A stretch of DNA of 64,000 nucleotides from Choricystis sp. odSpoLacu1 (taxonomy: Eukaryota; Chlorophyta; Trebouxiophyceae), in assembly GCA_958009055.1 (NCBI GenBank), contig OY253653.1:930001-994000 (forward strand), written 5' to 3'. A program made the translations under genes and the position numbers. The notes beneath the pieces were generated by a model. It was not told the origin of the DNA and did no database searches. It saw nothing but the letters and a program-made list of their open reading frames with translations. Positions 32,608 through 44,587 of the stretch are shown piece by piece; position 1 is the first letter of the stretch; each line of letters opens with the position of its first letter.

Positions 32608-33491
32608 ATGTCAGACCCCGACATTCTCGCCTGGGCCGCCGCCGCCGCTGACGCGGCCGGCGTCCCCCCCCCGCGCAGCGCGCTCGAGTCAATCGACATG
32701 CGGGATGGTGCCCTCGCCCTGGCGGCCGCGTCCGCCGCCTTTGGCCCCGACGCTATGCAACAAGCTCTAGATAGAGCCCTTTCCGCGCGTCGTCACGACG
32801 TCCCCGACGCGGGGGACGACGCCCCCGCTGCACATGCTGTGGCGCCCGCGGCGCGCTGGCGCGCGCTGCGGTCTCTGTGGGCGGCCCGCGAGCTGGATGA
32901 AGCCGCTCTGGACATGAGGGCGGTGCAGGTGAGTGAGAGAAGAAAGAAAGGGGGAGAGGAGGCGTGTGAACAGCCAACACACTCACCAACCCTTTTCCAC
33001 CTCCCTCCTTTCTTCAGGCCGGCAACCCGGACGCCAGCCGCCGCCTTCTTTCTTATCTCTATGCACAATCGGCCGACCGGGTCGGCCAAGCCACGGTCGC
33101 CGCCATCGCTGCCGCCCCGGCGATCGCGGCCGCCGCCGCGCGTGGCGGCCGCTTCCCTGCCGACGGCCGCCCCCCGCGCCAGCCACCGTCGCCCGCGTCG
33201 TCGGAAGCGACGACGACGACGCCTGTGGGGGCGGGAGGCGACGGCATGCCGTCTCCTGGCGCTGTGGGTTCGCGGCCAGCGGCCGACGCGGCAGACCGCG
33301 TTGAACTACTCCGCCTCGCCGCCCGCCTGGCCGACGGCCGCACCGACCTGCTGGCCGCGCTGGCGGGGGCGTCCCCCGGGGGGGCTGCCGCCGCGGCGGA
33401 GCCAGTTTTGGTGCGCCTTCAGTTTTTGTTGGCCGAAGCGGTGGCGCGGCGCGCGCGGGCGGCGCGCGCGGCGGCGGCGACAGCCACGTGA
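32608..33491 (+). CDS. Hypothetical alanine-rich helical protein
   Basis: Exons 32608-32928 and 33018-33491 (GTGAGTG...TTCAG) give 264 residues. I do not recognise a family. The first 107 residues look like regular amphipathic helices (ALESIDMRDGALALAAAS, WRALRSLWAARELDEAAL). The middle is Pro/Thr-rich and probably disordered. The last 70 residues are again helical (VELLRLAARLADGRTDLLAA, LVRLQFLLAEAVARRAR). A very long T run (32511-32538) precedes it. The clean intron and codon use support a real gene. Confidence 0.6.
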
Positions 33492-33590
33492 TGGAGTGAG
33501 TGTGAGCGGAGAGAGAGGTGTGTACCAAAACATTGTTTGGGTGATCGCTGTGAAGACAAACAGAGGGAAAACGTTGACAGAAAAAAAAAA

Positions 33591-35395
33591 TCATTCATCC
33601 GCACGCACGCGCTTGGCCGGCCGGTCTCCGCCCTCCTCCTCGCCGCCACCCCCTCCCATGCCCACAATCAGCCTGTCCAGGCGCGCTTTGTCAACCGCCG
33701 CGGCAGCCGCGTCATCGCCTTCAGCCGCCGCGTCCCGCCGCGCCGCGACGCGTCCCCGCAGCGACGCGAGCGGCGTGCGGCGCGCGTGCAACCCCGCCAC
33801 TATCCGCGCCCTCACCCCGGCGTCGCCACTCGCCCAAGCGTGGGCGGCCACCAACGCGGCCGCCTCGGCGGCGGCTCCCCCCGCGTCCGCGACCTGGGCG
33901 GCGGCGAGGGAGGGGTCGCCCGCATCGGCGTCGCCCGCAGCCGCGGCGGCCGACACGCGCGCGGCCGCGGTGACGGCCGCCCCGTCAAACCGGGCGTACA
34001 GCTCCAGCAGGCGGTCCACTTTCTCGTGGTCGGCCTCAACAAACTTGGCTTGCACGCGGCGCAGGAGGGCGGCGGCTTCGGGGGGTGGGGGTGGGGGTGG
34101 GGTGGCGCCCACGACCGCGCCACCCCCGTCGGCCGCGGCAGTCAACCCATCCAGCAGCGACGCCACAATGCTGACCGCCCGCCCGTCCGCGTCGGCATCA
34201 TCGGAGCGCGACCGCCTGGCGGCACGGGAGGTGGCCATGAAGGCGGCAAAGATGGGGCCCAGGCCGCCGCGCGCGACGAGCGCGGCAGCAGCCGCGGGGC
34301 AGCGCGTGAGCGCGTAGTCGAGCGTTTTGAGGGCGCCCCCGCCCGCAGCCCGCCTGCGTTTCAGCAGCAGCAGCATGAGGTCGACGCCTTCTGCGTCCAC
34401 GAAGGCAGCCCTGCCTGCTGGAGTGAGCAGCACCGCCGCCAGCGCGGCAAACAGGTTGGCCACGTGCTCCTTTTCGTCGGGGGTGGCCGCGTCTGCTGTT
34501 CGATACGCGCCGACGCCGCGCAGCAAGGCGTCCACACCGCCACCTGCCACCAGCGCGTCCGCTGCATCCGGTGACGTTTGGGTTAATAACGCCAGGGTTT
34601 CTGAAGCCGCCCCCGTGACGGGGGAGAAAGGGGCTTTGATTGTCACACGGACGAGGAGCCACGGCAGCAGCGGTCCGCGCGCGAGCGACGTCGCGCGCGG
34701 CGCGACGTCGATCTCCACCACATTCTGCAACGCGGCCAGGCCGACGTAGATGGATTCGGCTTCTTCGGCAATGGACTCGTCCAACGCAGCGATGCGGGCG
34801 ACGACGGCGTCGAGGGCGCCTGTGTCGGCAAGTGCGGAAACAAGTGCCGCCGCGCCATCAGGATCGTCGCCCGCGGGCTCGTCGTCCGTCAACTCTTGCA
34901 CCACTTCCAGCACGGCGCCCGCGACGTCTGTATTGTCGTGGGCTAAGAGAGAGGCCAGGAGAGACGGGGCGGCGGTGGAGGCGAGGCAGGTGTAGAGTTC
35001 GGGAAACGACGCGACTGCCCGAAACCGGCGCACCGCGGCGTCCAGCTCCAGCTCCGACTCCATGAAGGCGGAGGGGGTGTCGGGGTGCTTGGCCCGGGCG
35101 GCCAGGTTGGCTTGGTACTGTGGTGGTGGTGGTGGTGGTGGTGAGTGAGCGTGCGCGGTTTTTGATGTTTCGTGCCACCCCACCTCCCAACCATCCTTGC
35201 CTTTTTCTCCAGCAAGCTGACCAGCCGCTTCACCCCCGCCTCATCCAGCAGGCCCTCGTCCTCGGTCGCCCGCCCCGCCGCAGCTTCCGCTTGGGCCAGC
35301 AACGCCGCGCCGTCGAGTGGGCGCGGCGCGCGGGGCGGGGGGGGCGGCATGGAGGTGGTGGAGGCTGTGGCGGCGTCGGGATAGTAGCTGTGTGT

Positions 35396-35438
<43 letters not shown>

Positions 35439-35972
35439 GGTGGGTGGGTGGGTGGGTGGGTGTGGGTGTGTGTGTGGGTGTGTGGGTGTGTGTGGGTGTG
35501 TGTGGGTGGGTGTGTGGGTGGGTGTGGGTGTGTGGGTGTGTGGGTGTGTGTGGGTGTGTGTGGGTGGGTGTGGGTGGGTGTGTGGGTGTGGGTGTGGGTG
35601 TGGGTGTGGGTGTGGGTGTGGGTGTGGGTGTGTGGGTGTGGGTGTGGGTGTGGGTGTGGGTGTGGGTGTGGGTGTGGGTGTGGGTGTGGGTGTGGGTGTG
35701 GGTGTGGAGAGCGCGGCCAGACGCCGGTGGGGAGGGCGGCGGCGCGACGGCGAATGCAATCGGCGTGCGTCGGGTGCTGCCGCCCCCCGCGCGACCGGCG
35801 CACTCTCTCTCCCTTCCCCATGACTTGAGACTCGCCCTTAGCGTGACCAGGTCCAAAGCAAAAGACAGACCGTTTTCTCTCTCCAAACTCACCCTGTGCC
35901 TGCCGGCCCCGTCCCAAAATAGAAGCCGCGCCGCGCGCCTAGAAACGTGGGGGCGGGGGTGAAGGACGGCAT
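33591..35972 (-). CDS. CTNNBL1: Beta-catenin-like protein 1 (CTNNBL1)
   Basis: Armadillo protein bound to the Prp19/CDC5L spliceosome complex. Exons are 35972-35893, 35387-35192 and 35117-33591, about 600 residues. The conserved core starts at SAFMESELELDAAVRRFRAV. It continues with LLAHDNTDVAGAVLEVVQEL, ALDESIAEEAESIYVGLAAL, KRRRAAGGGALKTLDYAL and EADHEKVDRLLELYARF, in the order of animal and plant CTNNBL1. A small first exon adds a FLGARRGFYFGTGPAG segment that runs into GYYPD across the junction. The C-terminus is basic (KRVRADE). Intron 1 (35892-35388) is mostly a TG-rich repeat. Confidence 0.85.
35391..35708. repeat. TG/GGGTGT-rich low-complexity tract in an intron
   Basis: About 310 bases of interspersed TGTGTG, GGTGGG and GGGTGT units with almost no A or C on the plus strand; the second half settles into regular GGGTGT units. 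It fills most of CTNNBL1 intron 1, so the pre-mRNA carries the CA-rich strand up to the splice acceptor. The G-rich strand could form G-quadruplexes. Confidence 0.95.
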
Positions 35973-36529
35973 GATGGTGTGTGGTGAGAAGGGGCGCCCG
36001 TGTGTGTGTGTGGCGCCCCCCCTTTTGATGAGATCAAAAAGTGTGACGACACGAGTTTTTTGAAAACTGAGCGTCGCTGAACCCAAAAACACTTCGCCCC
36101 AATCGTTTCTCTCGCCTCCCAGCCCCGCTGCCCACACACACCCCTCCTCCCGTGCCTCCCCGCGCCAGCGCACACACACGCGCTGAGCGCTGACAACTCG
36201 GCGCGCTTGAAAGGTCGCCAACCGCGGCCCGCGTGTGCGCCCCCTCTTCCGCGCTCGCTCCTCTCCGCGTCGCGCATCGCACGCTCGCCGAGAAGCTGCG
36301 CCCCGTCGCCGCTCTCGCCGCCTCCCCAGCCCGCGCGCTGAATCGAGGCCTGCTCACCAGTCTGTTTGCCGCTGAAGCGGGCGCGTGACGAGACACGCGG
36401 CCGTCTGAAACGAGAGAGGCCGCGCGACTTTGCCTCATTTTTGGTCGGGACGCGCGTTTGAAAACTCGTGTTTTCCCTCCCAAGGAACCCACAAAACAAA
36501 CACGCCTCACCGCCCACACAGACCACACC
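35973..36529. other. Divergent intergenic region between CTNNBL1 and GFAT
   Basis: 557 bases between two start codons that point away from each other, so it should hold both promoters. No gene-like reading frame, tRNA or clear TATA box was found. There are two CA-rich stretches close to each start codon and a GC-rich centre. Confidence 0.6.
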
Positions 36530-38984
36530 ATGTGCGGCATTTTCGGGTACTACAACTTCAAAGTCACCCGCGACCGGCGCGCCGTGCTGGAGCTGCTGTT
36601 CACCGGACTCCGCCGCCTGGAATACCGTGGCTACGACTCGGCCGGCGTCGCGATCGATGGTGACGGCCCCACCGCCGCCGCCCCCGCCTCCGCCACCGCG
36701 GGCGTCACCGCGCGCGTGGCCACGGTGACGGTGCCCGCGTCCCCCGCCAAAGCGACGGGGGGGCACGTGACGGCGGCGAGCGCGGCCGACCCGGCGCCGA
36801 TCACCGCGTCGCCCGCCGTCTTCAAAGCCTCCGGCAAGGTGGACGCCCTGGTGGCGCACGCGTATGCGGAGTCCGCCACGACTGGCCTGGACCTGGACGC
36901 CCCCCTGGCCGCCCACGCCGGCATCGCGCACACGCGCTGGGCGACGCACGGCCCTCCCTCCGCCACCAACGCCCACCCCCACGCCTCCGGCCCCGCCGCT
37001 GAGTTCGTGGTCGTCCACAACGGCATCATCACCAACCACGCCGCCCTCAAAGACTTTCTGACGGCGCGTGGCGCAGTGTTTCTGTCCGACACCGACACCG
37101 AGGTCATTCCCAAGCTCCTCCAATATGTGCACACCTCCCTGGCCGCCCCCGTCTCCTTCCCCGAGCTCGTCATGGAGGTGCTGGCCCAGCTGGAGGGCGC
37201 GTTTGCGCTGTTGATCAAGTCGACGCACTACCCTGGGGAGCTGGTGTGTGCCAAGCGCGGGTCTCCTCTGCTTCTGGGCATCAAGGAAGCCCCCGTCCAC
37301 GCGTCCCCCGCCAAACGCCCCACCACGGGGGACGCGGAGACGATGGCCACGATGGCGGCGGACGCGCTGGAGTGTTTCATTGCCTCCGACGCGTCTGCCT
37401 TTGTCGAGCACACCAAAAAAGTCGTCGTCCTGGAAGACGACGACGTCGCCCACCTGTGCCGCGGCGCGTACGGCATCTACAACGTGGCCGACGTCGCCCG
37501 CCGCGCCCGGGCGGCGGGCGGCGGGTCGATGGGGGCGGCGGCGGCGGCGCGCGCGAAAGGCCTGGCGTCCCCCGTCCCCCGCGTCCTGTCCACCCTGGAA
37601 ATGGAGGTCGCCTCCATCATGAAGGGCGGCTACGACCACTTCATGGCCAAAGAGATCCACGAGCAGCCCGACTCCATCACCCAGACGATGCGGGGGCGCG
37701 TGTCGTTTGCGGCCAAGGGCGCGAGCGGGGCGGACCCCTACCTCGAGCACCGCATCACGCTGGGGGGGTTGTCCGACCACCTGCCCTCCATTCGGCGGGC
37801 GCGGCGCCTGCTGCTGGTGGCGTGTGGGACCAGCTACCACGCGTGTTTGGCGGCGCGCCAGACGCTGGAAGAGGCAAGCGAGGCGGGGTAGTTTGGGAGG
37901 AGGGAGGGAGAGACGCGAAACCACGCCCCACACTCACCCCCCCACACACACACACACACCCAACAGCTGGCCGACGTCCCCGTCTGCCTGGAACTCGCCT
38001 CCGACCTCATGGACCGCCACGCCCCCATCGCGCGCGACGATGCCTGCGTGTTTGTCTCCCAGTCCGGCGAGACCGCCGACACCCTTGGCGCCCTGCGCTA
38101 CGCCAAAGCCGCGGGCGCCCTGTGCGTCGGCGTCACCAACACCGTCGGCTCCGCCATCGCGCGCGACACGCACTGCGGCGTCCACATCAACGCGGGGTGC
38201 GAGATCGGGGTCGCGTCGACGAAAGCTTACACCTCCCAAATCGTCGCGCTGACGATGGTGGCCCTCGCCCTGTCTGACGACTCCATCGCCCGCCGCGCCG
38301 CGCGGGACGCGATCATTGATGATTTGGCCAGGCTGCCGGGGGCGGTGGCCAAAGCGCTGGAGCTGGATGGCGCGATGCGGGAGCTGGCCGCGTCGCTGGT
38401 TGATGAATCTTCCCTCCTGGTCTTTGGCCGCGGCTACAACTACGCCACCGCCCTCGAAGCCGCCCTCAAAGTCAAGGAGGTGGCCCTCATGCACAGTGAG
38501 GGCATCCTGGCGGGCGAGATGAAGCACGGGCCGCTGGCGCTGGTGGATGAGAATCTGCCGATCATCGTCGTCGCGACCAAAGACCGCATGCACGGCAAAA
38601 TGTTGTCCGTCATCGCCCAACTGAGGGCTCGCTCGGCTCGCCTGATTGTGTTGTGCAACGAGGGGGATGATGAGATCGCCAACGCTTGTGGCGAGGCCGC
38701 CAAACTCATCCCCGTGCCGCACGTCGTTGACGCGCTGCAGCCCGTCGTCAACATCATCGCCCTCCAACTAATCTCCTACCACCTCACCGTCCTCCGGGGC
38801 CACGACGTGGACCAACCGCGCCATCTCGCGAAAAGGTATCGATTATTTTGGTGGCTCCCTGCGCGCGTTGAGTTTTGGAAACCAACGGGGAGAGTTGTGT
38901 GTCGAGGCCAGCTTTTTTTTCACTCACCACACACCCTCCCCACCCCTCCACCCTGCCAACAGCGTCACGGTGACGGAAGACTGA
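36530..38984 (+). CDS. Glutamine:fructose-6-phosphate aminotransferase (GFAT)
   Basis: Makes glucosamine-6-phosphate, the first step of the hexosamine/UDP-GlcNAc pathway. Exons are 36530-37873, 37967-38835 and 38963-38984, about 744 residues. The Ntn glutaminase domain begins with Cys2 (MCGIFGYYNF). It has RLEYRGYDSAGVAI, GIAHTRWATHGPPS and VVHNGIITN. Two SIS domains follow with LLVACGTSYHACLAARQ, SQSGETADTLGALRY, GCEIGVASTKAYTSQIVALT and the C-terminal HLAKSVTV. An Ala/Thr/Pro-rich insert of about 50 residues follows the YDSAG segment. Intron 1 is a GC-AG intron (GAG|GCAAGC), chosen because it restores LEE-LADVP exactly; the nearby GT would break the frame. Confidence 0.93.
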
Positions 38985-39314
38985 TTACGCCGTTTCTCGG
39001 ACCGTTGGAAAAAGCCGGAAAGTGGGCGGCGGTCGTCGGGGAGGGGGGTGGAAACGCGAGCGCGGCGATCGAAAACCCTTTTTTCTTTCTTTCCTTCTTT
39101 GTTTACGCACACACGCACAACACAACAACGCCACGCCTTTGCAACACACACAACGCACGCAACTCGAGAAACAAAGACGGTCAGCTGCCCTGGTTGGGGG
39201 AGGGAGCTGGGCAGAGAGTGTTGTGCGACAATGACGGCACACAGACATGCTTGTCACAATTAAAAGGAATACATTACGCCACCAAACCAACAAAAAACAA
39301 AAAACCATTCTCCA
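38985..39314. other. Intergenic region between GFAT and UMP kinase 3' ends
   Basis: 330 bases between convergent genes, more AT-rich than its surroundings. It contains scattered CA repeats and A-rich tracts. No gene was found. Confidence 0.6.
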
Positions 39315-40411
39315 TCAACACCCGCCCGCCGGCCCCGCCCCGTCGCCCGGCCCAAACACGCCCCCCCGCCTGCCGCCCCCACGGCTGCCACCCTCCCTCC
39401 CTCCACCACCACCCCCCGTCTTGCCGGCAGCCGTCACCCGCGTGCCCACGCCAGCGTCCCCCAGCAGCGCGCGCACCACGTGGCCCGCGGTCGTCATGTT
39501 GAACACGACGCAGTCGATGCCGTTGTCGGCGGCCAGCGTGGCAGCCGTGCCATCCATGAACGCCAGCTTGCGGGTGACGACGTCGTCGATGGTGAGGGCA
39601 GGTAGTAAGGAGGCGGACGCGTGGAGGGCGGGGTCGGCGTCGTACACGCCGTCGACTTTCGTTGCCTTCAACAGTGCGTCGGCCCCCACTTCAGCAGCAC
39701 GCAGGACGGCGGCAGTGTCCGTCGTAAAGAACGGATTGCCTGTGCCCGCACCAAACACCACGACCCGCCCACGCTCCAGGTGGCGCATGGCGCGGCGCCG
39801 GATGTAGGGTTCCGCGACTTGCCGCATCTCGATGGCCGTCTGCACACGCGCAGGCACGCCCGCCGCTTCAAGTGCTCCCTGCAACAACAACGCATTCATG
39901 ACAGTCGCCAGCATGCCCACATAGTCGCCCGTCGCGCGGTCCACGGCGGCGGCCGCGTCCGCGCCGCGGAAATAGTTGCCGCCCCCGACGACGATGGCGA
40001 CTTCGACGCCACGCTCCAACGCGGCCGCGATGTCGACAGCGACAGCCGCCAGAATGGACGCGTCCACACCGACGCCGGCGGGGCCGGCCAGGGCTTCGCC
40101 CGAGAGTTTGAGCAGGACGCGTCTGGGAGGGGAGGTTGGAGAGGGACAGGTGAGCGCCGGCTCTCCCTGCCCTCTCGGCAACCGCACACACACACACGTC
40201 CGCACAAAAAAAACACTCACTTGTACCGGGGCGTCAGCGCGGCCACGTCCGCCACGCTGGCGCCTTCGGCCGCCGGCGCGGCGGCGCGCGCTGCATGCGT
40301 CGGCGGCCGGCGCGGAGTGTGGCGGGAGGGGGGGCGCGCCGCGGGCGGCCGCGGAGGCGTATGCCGAAGCAGCATGACGGCGGGTGCTGCTGAGGCACGG
40401 AGGAGGAGCAT
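39315..40411 (-). CDS. UMP kinase, bacterial-type, plastid-targeted
   Basis: Phosphorylates UMP to UDP; plant PUMPKIN-type enzymes of this family are plastidial and also bind plastid introns. Exon 1 (40411-40221) codes a 60-residue Arg/Pro/Ala transit peptide; exon 2 is 40122-39315, joined inside a Lys codon. Amino-acid-kinase landmarks are [72 protein letters not shown] and [15 protein letters not shown]. The C-terminal 50 residues are Gly/Arg-rich and extend beyond bacterial PyrH, perhaps for RNA binding. About 332 residues. Confidence 0.92.
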
Positions 40412-40537
40412 GGTTTCAAGCGTCGGACGCTGCAGAGAGGGGGAAATGCTGCCGCCGCGGGGTGTGAGCGAAGAGCGCTCGATTTGTCGCTTCTCACTTT
40501 TCCTTTTTCAGAGGGGCGCCTCTCTGCACGCACGCAC

Positions 40538-40570
<33 letters not shown>

Positions 40571-40600
40571 GCACGCACACACCACCACCCCACCACCTCA

Positions 40601-43600
40601 ATGTCCGACGGCCGCGGCGGCGTCCCCCTCGCCGGCGGCCCGGCCGCGGGCGACGACGTGTACGCGGGGACGGACGACCTTGCGCCCTCGATTGACGTTG
40701 GGGCGCCGGGAGATGGCGACGACGGCGGCGACGAGCGGGAGGCGGCGCTGGCCAGGTGAGAGAGAGAGAGAGAGTGAGAGGGTGTGTGGCGGGGGGGGGA
40801 GAGGTGTGGCCGGCGGCGGAACACGCGCTCACCATAATCCCCCCCTCTTTCCTACCTCTTCAGCAAAATGCGGTCCTACACCGCGCCCCAGGCGCTCATG
40901 GCGTCCGTCGCGTCCGACGAGCTGGGCAGCGAGGTGAGTGTTTGTGGTGGGGATTGGGGGCAGGATTGCGGAAGGGGAATCGCGGCCTGCGCGTGGCAGC
41001 CCCTGCGCCTCGGCCCGCGTGTGCGCCACCGTGTGTGTGTGTATGTGTGTGTGAAGGGGCACGGAACGCCGGCATGTGTGTGTGTGTTTGTGTGGCTCGT
41101 GGGCGTGCCCGCAGGTTTGCTGCGAAAAACGCACGCCAACACGACCATCGACCAACCCTCCCTCCGCACCGCCCCTCCACGCAGTCCTCCCTGCTCGGCC
41201 CGTCCCGCCGCATCGTGGACCGCGAGTCCGACTACCACAGGCGCCGCCTGGACCGGGCGCTGTCCCCCGGACGGGCGGACCCGTTTGCGGCGGGTGGGGG
41301 TGCCCCCGCCCCCGGCCGCTCGTACGCCGACACCGTGGCCGAAGCCGCCCTCGCCCGCGAGCGCGACAACACGCTGGCCAACATCCGGGCCAAGCAGCGG
41401 CGGGAGGAAGCGGAGGCGGCGGCAGGCGGTGGTGCAGCTGTCGCTGCCTCAACCCCGCTCGCGCCGCCGCCGCCCAAACGGGCGGGCGACGCCACCATGC
41501 TCCCCCCCACCCCCCAAGAAAGCGCGCAGCGAGTGGGAGAATGAGGAGGCGGGCGGGGATGCTGCCACACCCTCCTCCTCGTCCCGATGGGACGCGACCC
41601 CAGGCACCACGCCGTCGCGGCGCGGGCGGTCGCGCTGGGACGAGACGCCGGTGGGGGGCGGGCGGCCAAGCGCCGTCCGCCTGGGGCGCCACCCCGGGCG
41701 CCACCCCGGTCGCCAGCCTGTCCGGCCTGACGACGCCCCTCGTGCCAGGGCAGGCAGTTGCTCTCACCGCCGACCAGTACAAAGAGTTGAAGGCGGCCGC
41801 CGACGCCGACGCGCGGTCGCGCCCGCTGAGTGACGACGACCTCGACGCCCTCCTCCCCGGCCCCGCCGACGGCTACAAGGTCGTCCCCCCGCCCGCCGCC
41901 TACGTGCCCATCCGCACACCGGCGCGTAAGCTGCTGGCGACGCCCACGCCGTTGGCGGGGGCGCCTGGGTATTATATGATCCCCGCGGATGACACCTCCG
42001 CAGCTGGCGCCGACCTCCCCCCCTCCATCGAGGGCCTTCCCGACCTCAAGCCCGACGACGTCGCCCACTTTGCCAAGCTGCTGGCCACCGTGGATGAAGC
42101 CACGTTGACCGCGGAGGAAGCCAAGGAGCGCAAGATCATGGCGCTGTTGCTGAAAGTGAAAAACGGGGCGCCGCCGCAGCGCAAGTCTGCGCTGCGCACG
42201 CTGGGCGACAAAGCGCGCGACTTTGGCGCCGGCCCCCTGTTCAACGCCATTCTGCCGCTTCTGATGTCGCCCACCCTGGAGGACACGGAGCGCCACGTCC
42301 TGGTGAAGGTGGTGGACAGGGTGCTGGCCAAGTTGGATGACCTCGTCCGCCCGTACGCGCACAAAATCCTGGTCGTCATCGAACCCCTCCTCATCGATGA
42401 AGACTACTACGCCCGCATCGAGGGGCGGGAGATCATCGCCAACCTGGCCAAGGCGGCGGGGCTGGCGACCATGATTGCGGCGATGCGGCCCGACGTGGAC
42501 GCGGTGGACGAGTATGTGCGCAACACCACCGCGCGCGCGCGCTCGCCGTCGTGGCCTCCGCCCTCGGCATCCCCGCCCTCCTCCCCTTCCTCAAAGCGGT
42601 GTGCAGGTCCAAAAAGTCGTGGCAAGCCAGGCACACGGGGATCAAGGTGGTGCAGCAGACCGCGATTCTGATGGGGTGTGCCGTGCTGCCGCACCTCGCC
42701 TCCCTGGTCGACGCCGTCCGCGGCGGCCTCGGCGACGACCACCAAAAAGTGCGCACCATCACCGCCCTCACACTGGCCGCCCTGGCGGAAGCGTCTGCGC
42801 CGTATGGTGTGGAGGCATTCGACGACGTGTTGGAGCCACTCTGGAAGGGCGTGCGCCTGCTGCGTGGCAAGACGCTGGCCGCCTTCCTCAAAGCCATCGG
42901 CCACATCATCCCCCTCATGGACGCCGCCTACGCCGCCTACTACACCAAGGAGGTGGTGCCTGTGCTGGTGCGCGAACTCGCCTCCCCGGATGACGAGATG
43001 AAGAAAATTGTGCTGCGCGTGATCACTCAGTGCGTCGCGTGCGGCGGCGTCCCCCCCGCCTACGTCGCCGACGAAGTCCTGCCCCCCTTCATCGCCCACT
43101 GCTGGGTGCGCCGCATGGCCCTGGACCGGCGCAACTCGCGGGCTGTGGTGGATGCGACGACCGCGCTCGCGCGCAAGGTCGGCGTGTCCCGAGTCGTCGC
43201 CTCCATCGTGGACGCCCTCAAGGACGAGGCCGAACCCTTTCGCCGCATGGGGGCTGAAGCGTTGGACAGGATCGTGGGCGAGTTGGGGGCGGCGGACGTG
43301 GACGCGCGGCTGGAGGAAACGTTGGTCGATGGCCTCTTGTTCGCGTTCCAAGAAGCCGGCGACACGCCCGACGCGGGCGCCGTCCTCAAAGCCTTTGGCA
43401 CCATCATCACCGCCCTGGGCCCCCGCGCCGCCCCCTACCTCCCCCAACTCGTGGGCACCGTCAAGTGGCGCCTCAACAACGCGTCCGCGCGCGTGCGCCA
43501 ACAAGCCGCCGACCTGGTGGCCAAAGTGGCCCCCACCCTGGCCGCCTGCGGTGAGGACAAGCTGTTGGGCCATGTCGGCGTCGTGCTGTACGAGTACCTG

Positions 43601-44587
43601 GGGGAGGAGTACCCGGACGTGCTGGCCTCGATTCTGAGGGCGTTGGCGTCTGTCGTGTGCGTCGTCGCCGCCGACCGCATGGCCCCCCCCGCCAAAGACA
43701 TCCTGCCCCGCGCCACCCCCATCCTCAAGAACCGGCACGACCGCGTCCTGGAAGCCTGCATCGATGTGGTGGGGCGCATCGCGGACCGGGCGGCGGACGC
43801 GGTGCCGCCGCGCGAGTGGATGCGCGTGTGCTTCGACCTGCTCGACACGCTGCGCGCCTCCCGCAAAGCCGTGCGCCGGGCTGCCGTCGCCACCTTTGGC
43901 GCCATCGCGCGCGCGATCGGCCCCTCCGACGTGCTGGTGGCGTTGCTCAACGCGCTGCGTGTCCAGGAGCGCCAGTCGCGCGTGTGTGCCACGGTCGCGG
44001 TCGCCGTCGTCGCGGAGGCGTGCGCCCCCTTCACCGTCGTCCCCGCCCTCATGGCCGAGTACCGCGTCCCCGAGTTGAATGTTCAAAACGGCGTGCTTAA
44101 AGCTTTAAGCTTTCTGTTTGAATACGTGGGCGAACTCGGCAAAGACTACGTCCACGCTGTGACGCCCCTCCTCACCGACGCCCTCACCGACCGCGACCTC
44201 GTCCACCGCCAGACCGCCACTTTTGCGGTGCAGCACATCGCGTGCGGCGTGGCGGGGCTGGGGTGCGAGGACGCGTTGACCCACCTGCTCAACCACGTGT
44301 GGCCGAATGTGTCCGAAACCGGGCGCCACGTCGCGCTCGCCCTGGCGGGCGCCTTTGACGCCCTGCGCGTCGCCCTGGGCGCCCCCCTCCTCCTCAACTA
44401 TGTCCTTGCCGGCATGTTCCACCCCGCGCGCCGGGTGAGGGTGGCGTTCTGGAGGCACTACAACACGCTGGTGGTGGGGTCGGTGGACGCCCTCGTCCCC
44501 GCGTGGCCGCGGCTGCCGGATGACGAGGGTGGCGCCGATGGCCGGGTGCGCCGCTATGCGCGCACAGAGCTGGAGGTGTTCATTTGA
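40601..44587 (+). CDS. SF3B1: Splicing factor SF3B1 (SAP155), three frame breaks
   Basis: HEAT-repeat core of the U2 snRNP SF3b complex that clamps the branch site. Exons begin at 40601, 40864 and 41185. The N-terminus has shortened RWDATPG and RWDETP repeats, where other eukaryotes have many. The HEAT domain is almost collinear with the animal protein: [97 protein letters not shown]. Branch-site-contact lysines in the GIK and QKVRT motifs, known hot spots in human disease, are present. The frame breaks at 41510-41515 (C6), 41653-41658 (G6) and 42531-42542 (GC repeat); removing one, one and two bases restores it. An essential gene is unlikely to be truly broken. Confidence 0.93.

Noticed and set aside
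35391..35708. Possible CRISPR or interstitial telomere array
   Set aside because: There are no unique spacers of constant length, and the unit is irregular GGGTGT/TGTG rather than a TTTAGGG-type telomere repeat.
35230..35892. His/Thr/Pro and Val/Cys/Gly repeat proteins in several frames
   Set aside because: They are translations of the TG/CA tract in CTNNBL1 intron 1, not genes.
36034..36540. Minus-strand frame of about 170 codons upstream of GFAT
   Set aside because: It overlaps the GFAT start, has no splice or domain support and has a composition typical of shadow frames.
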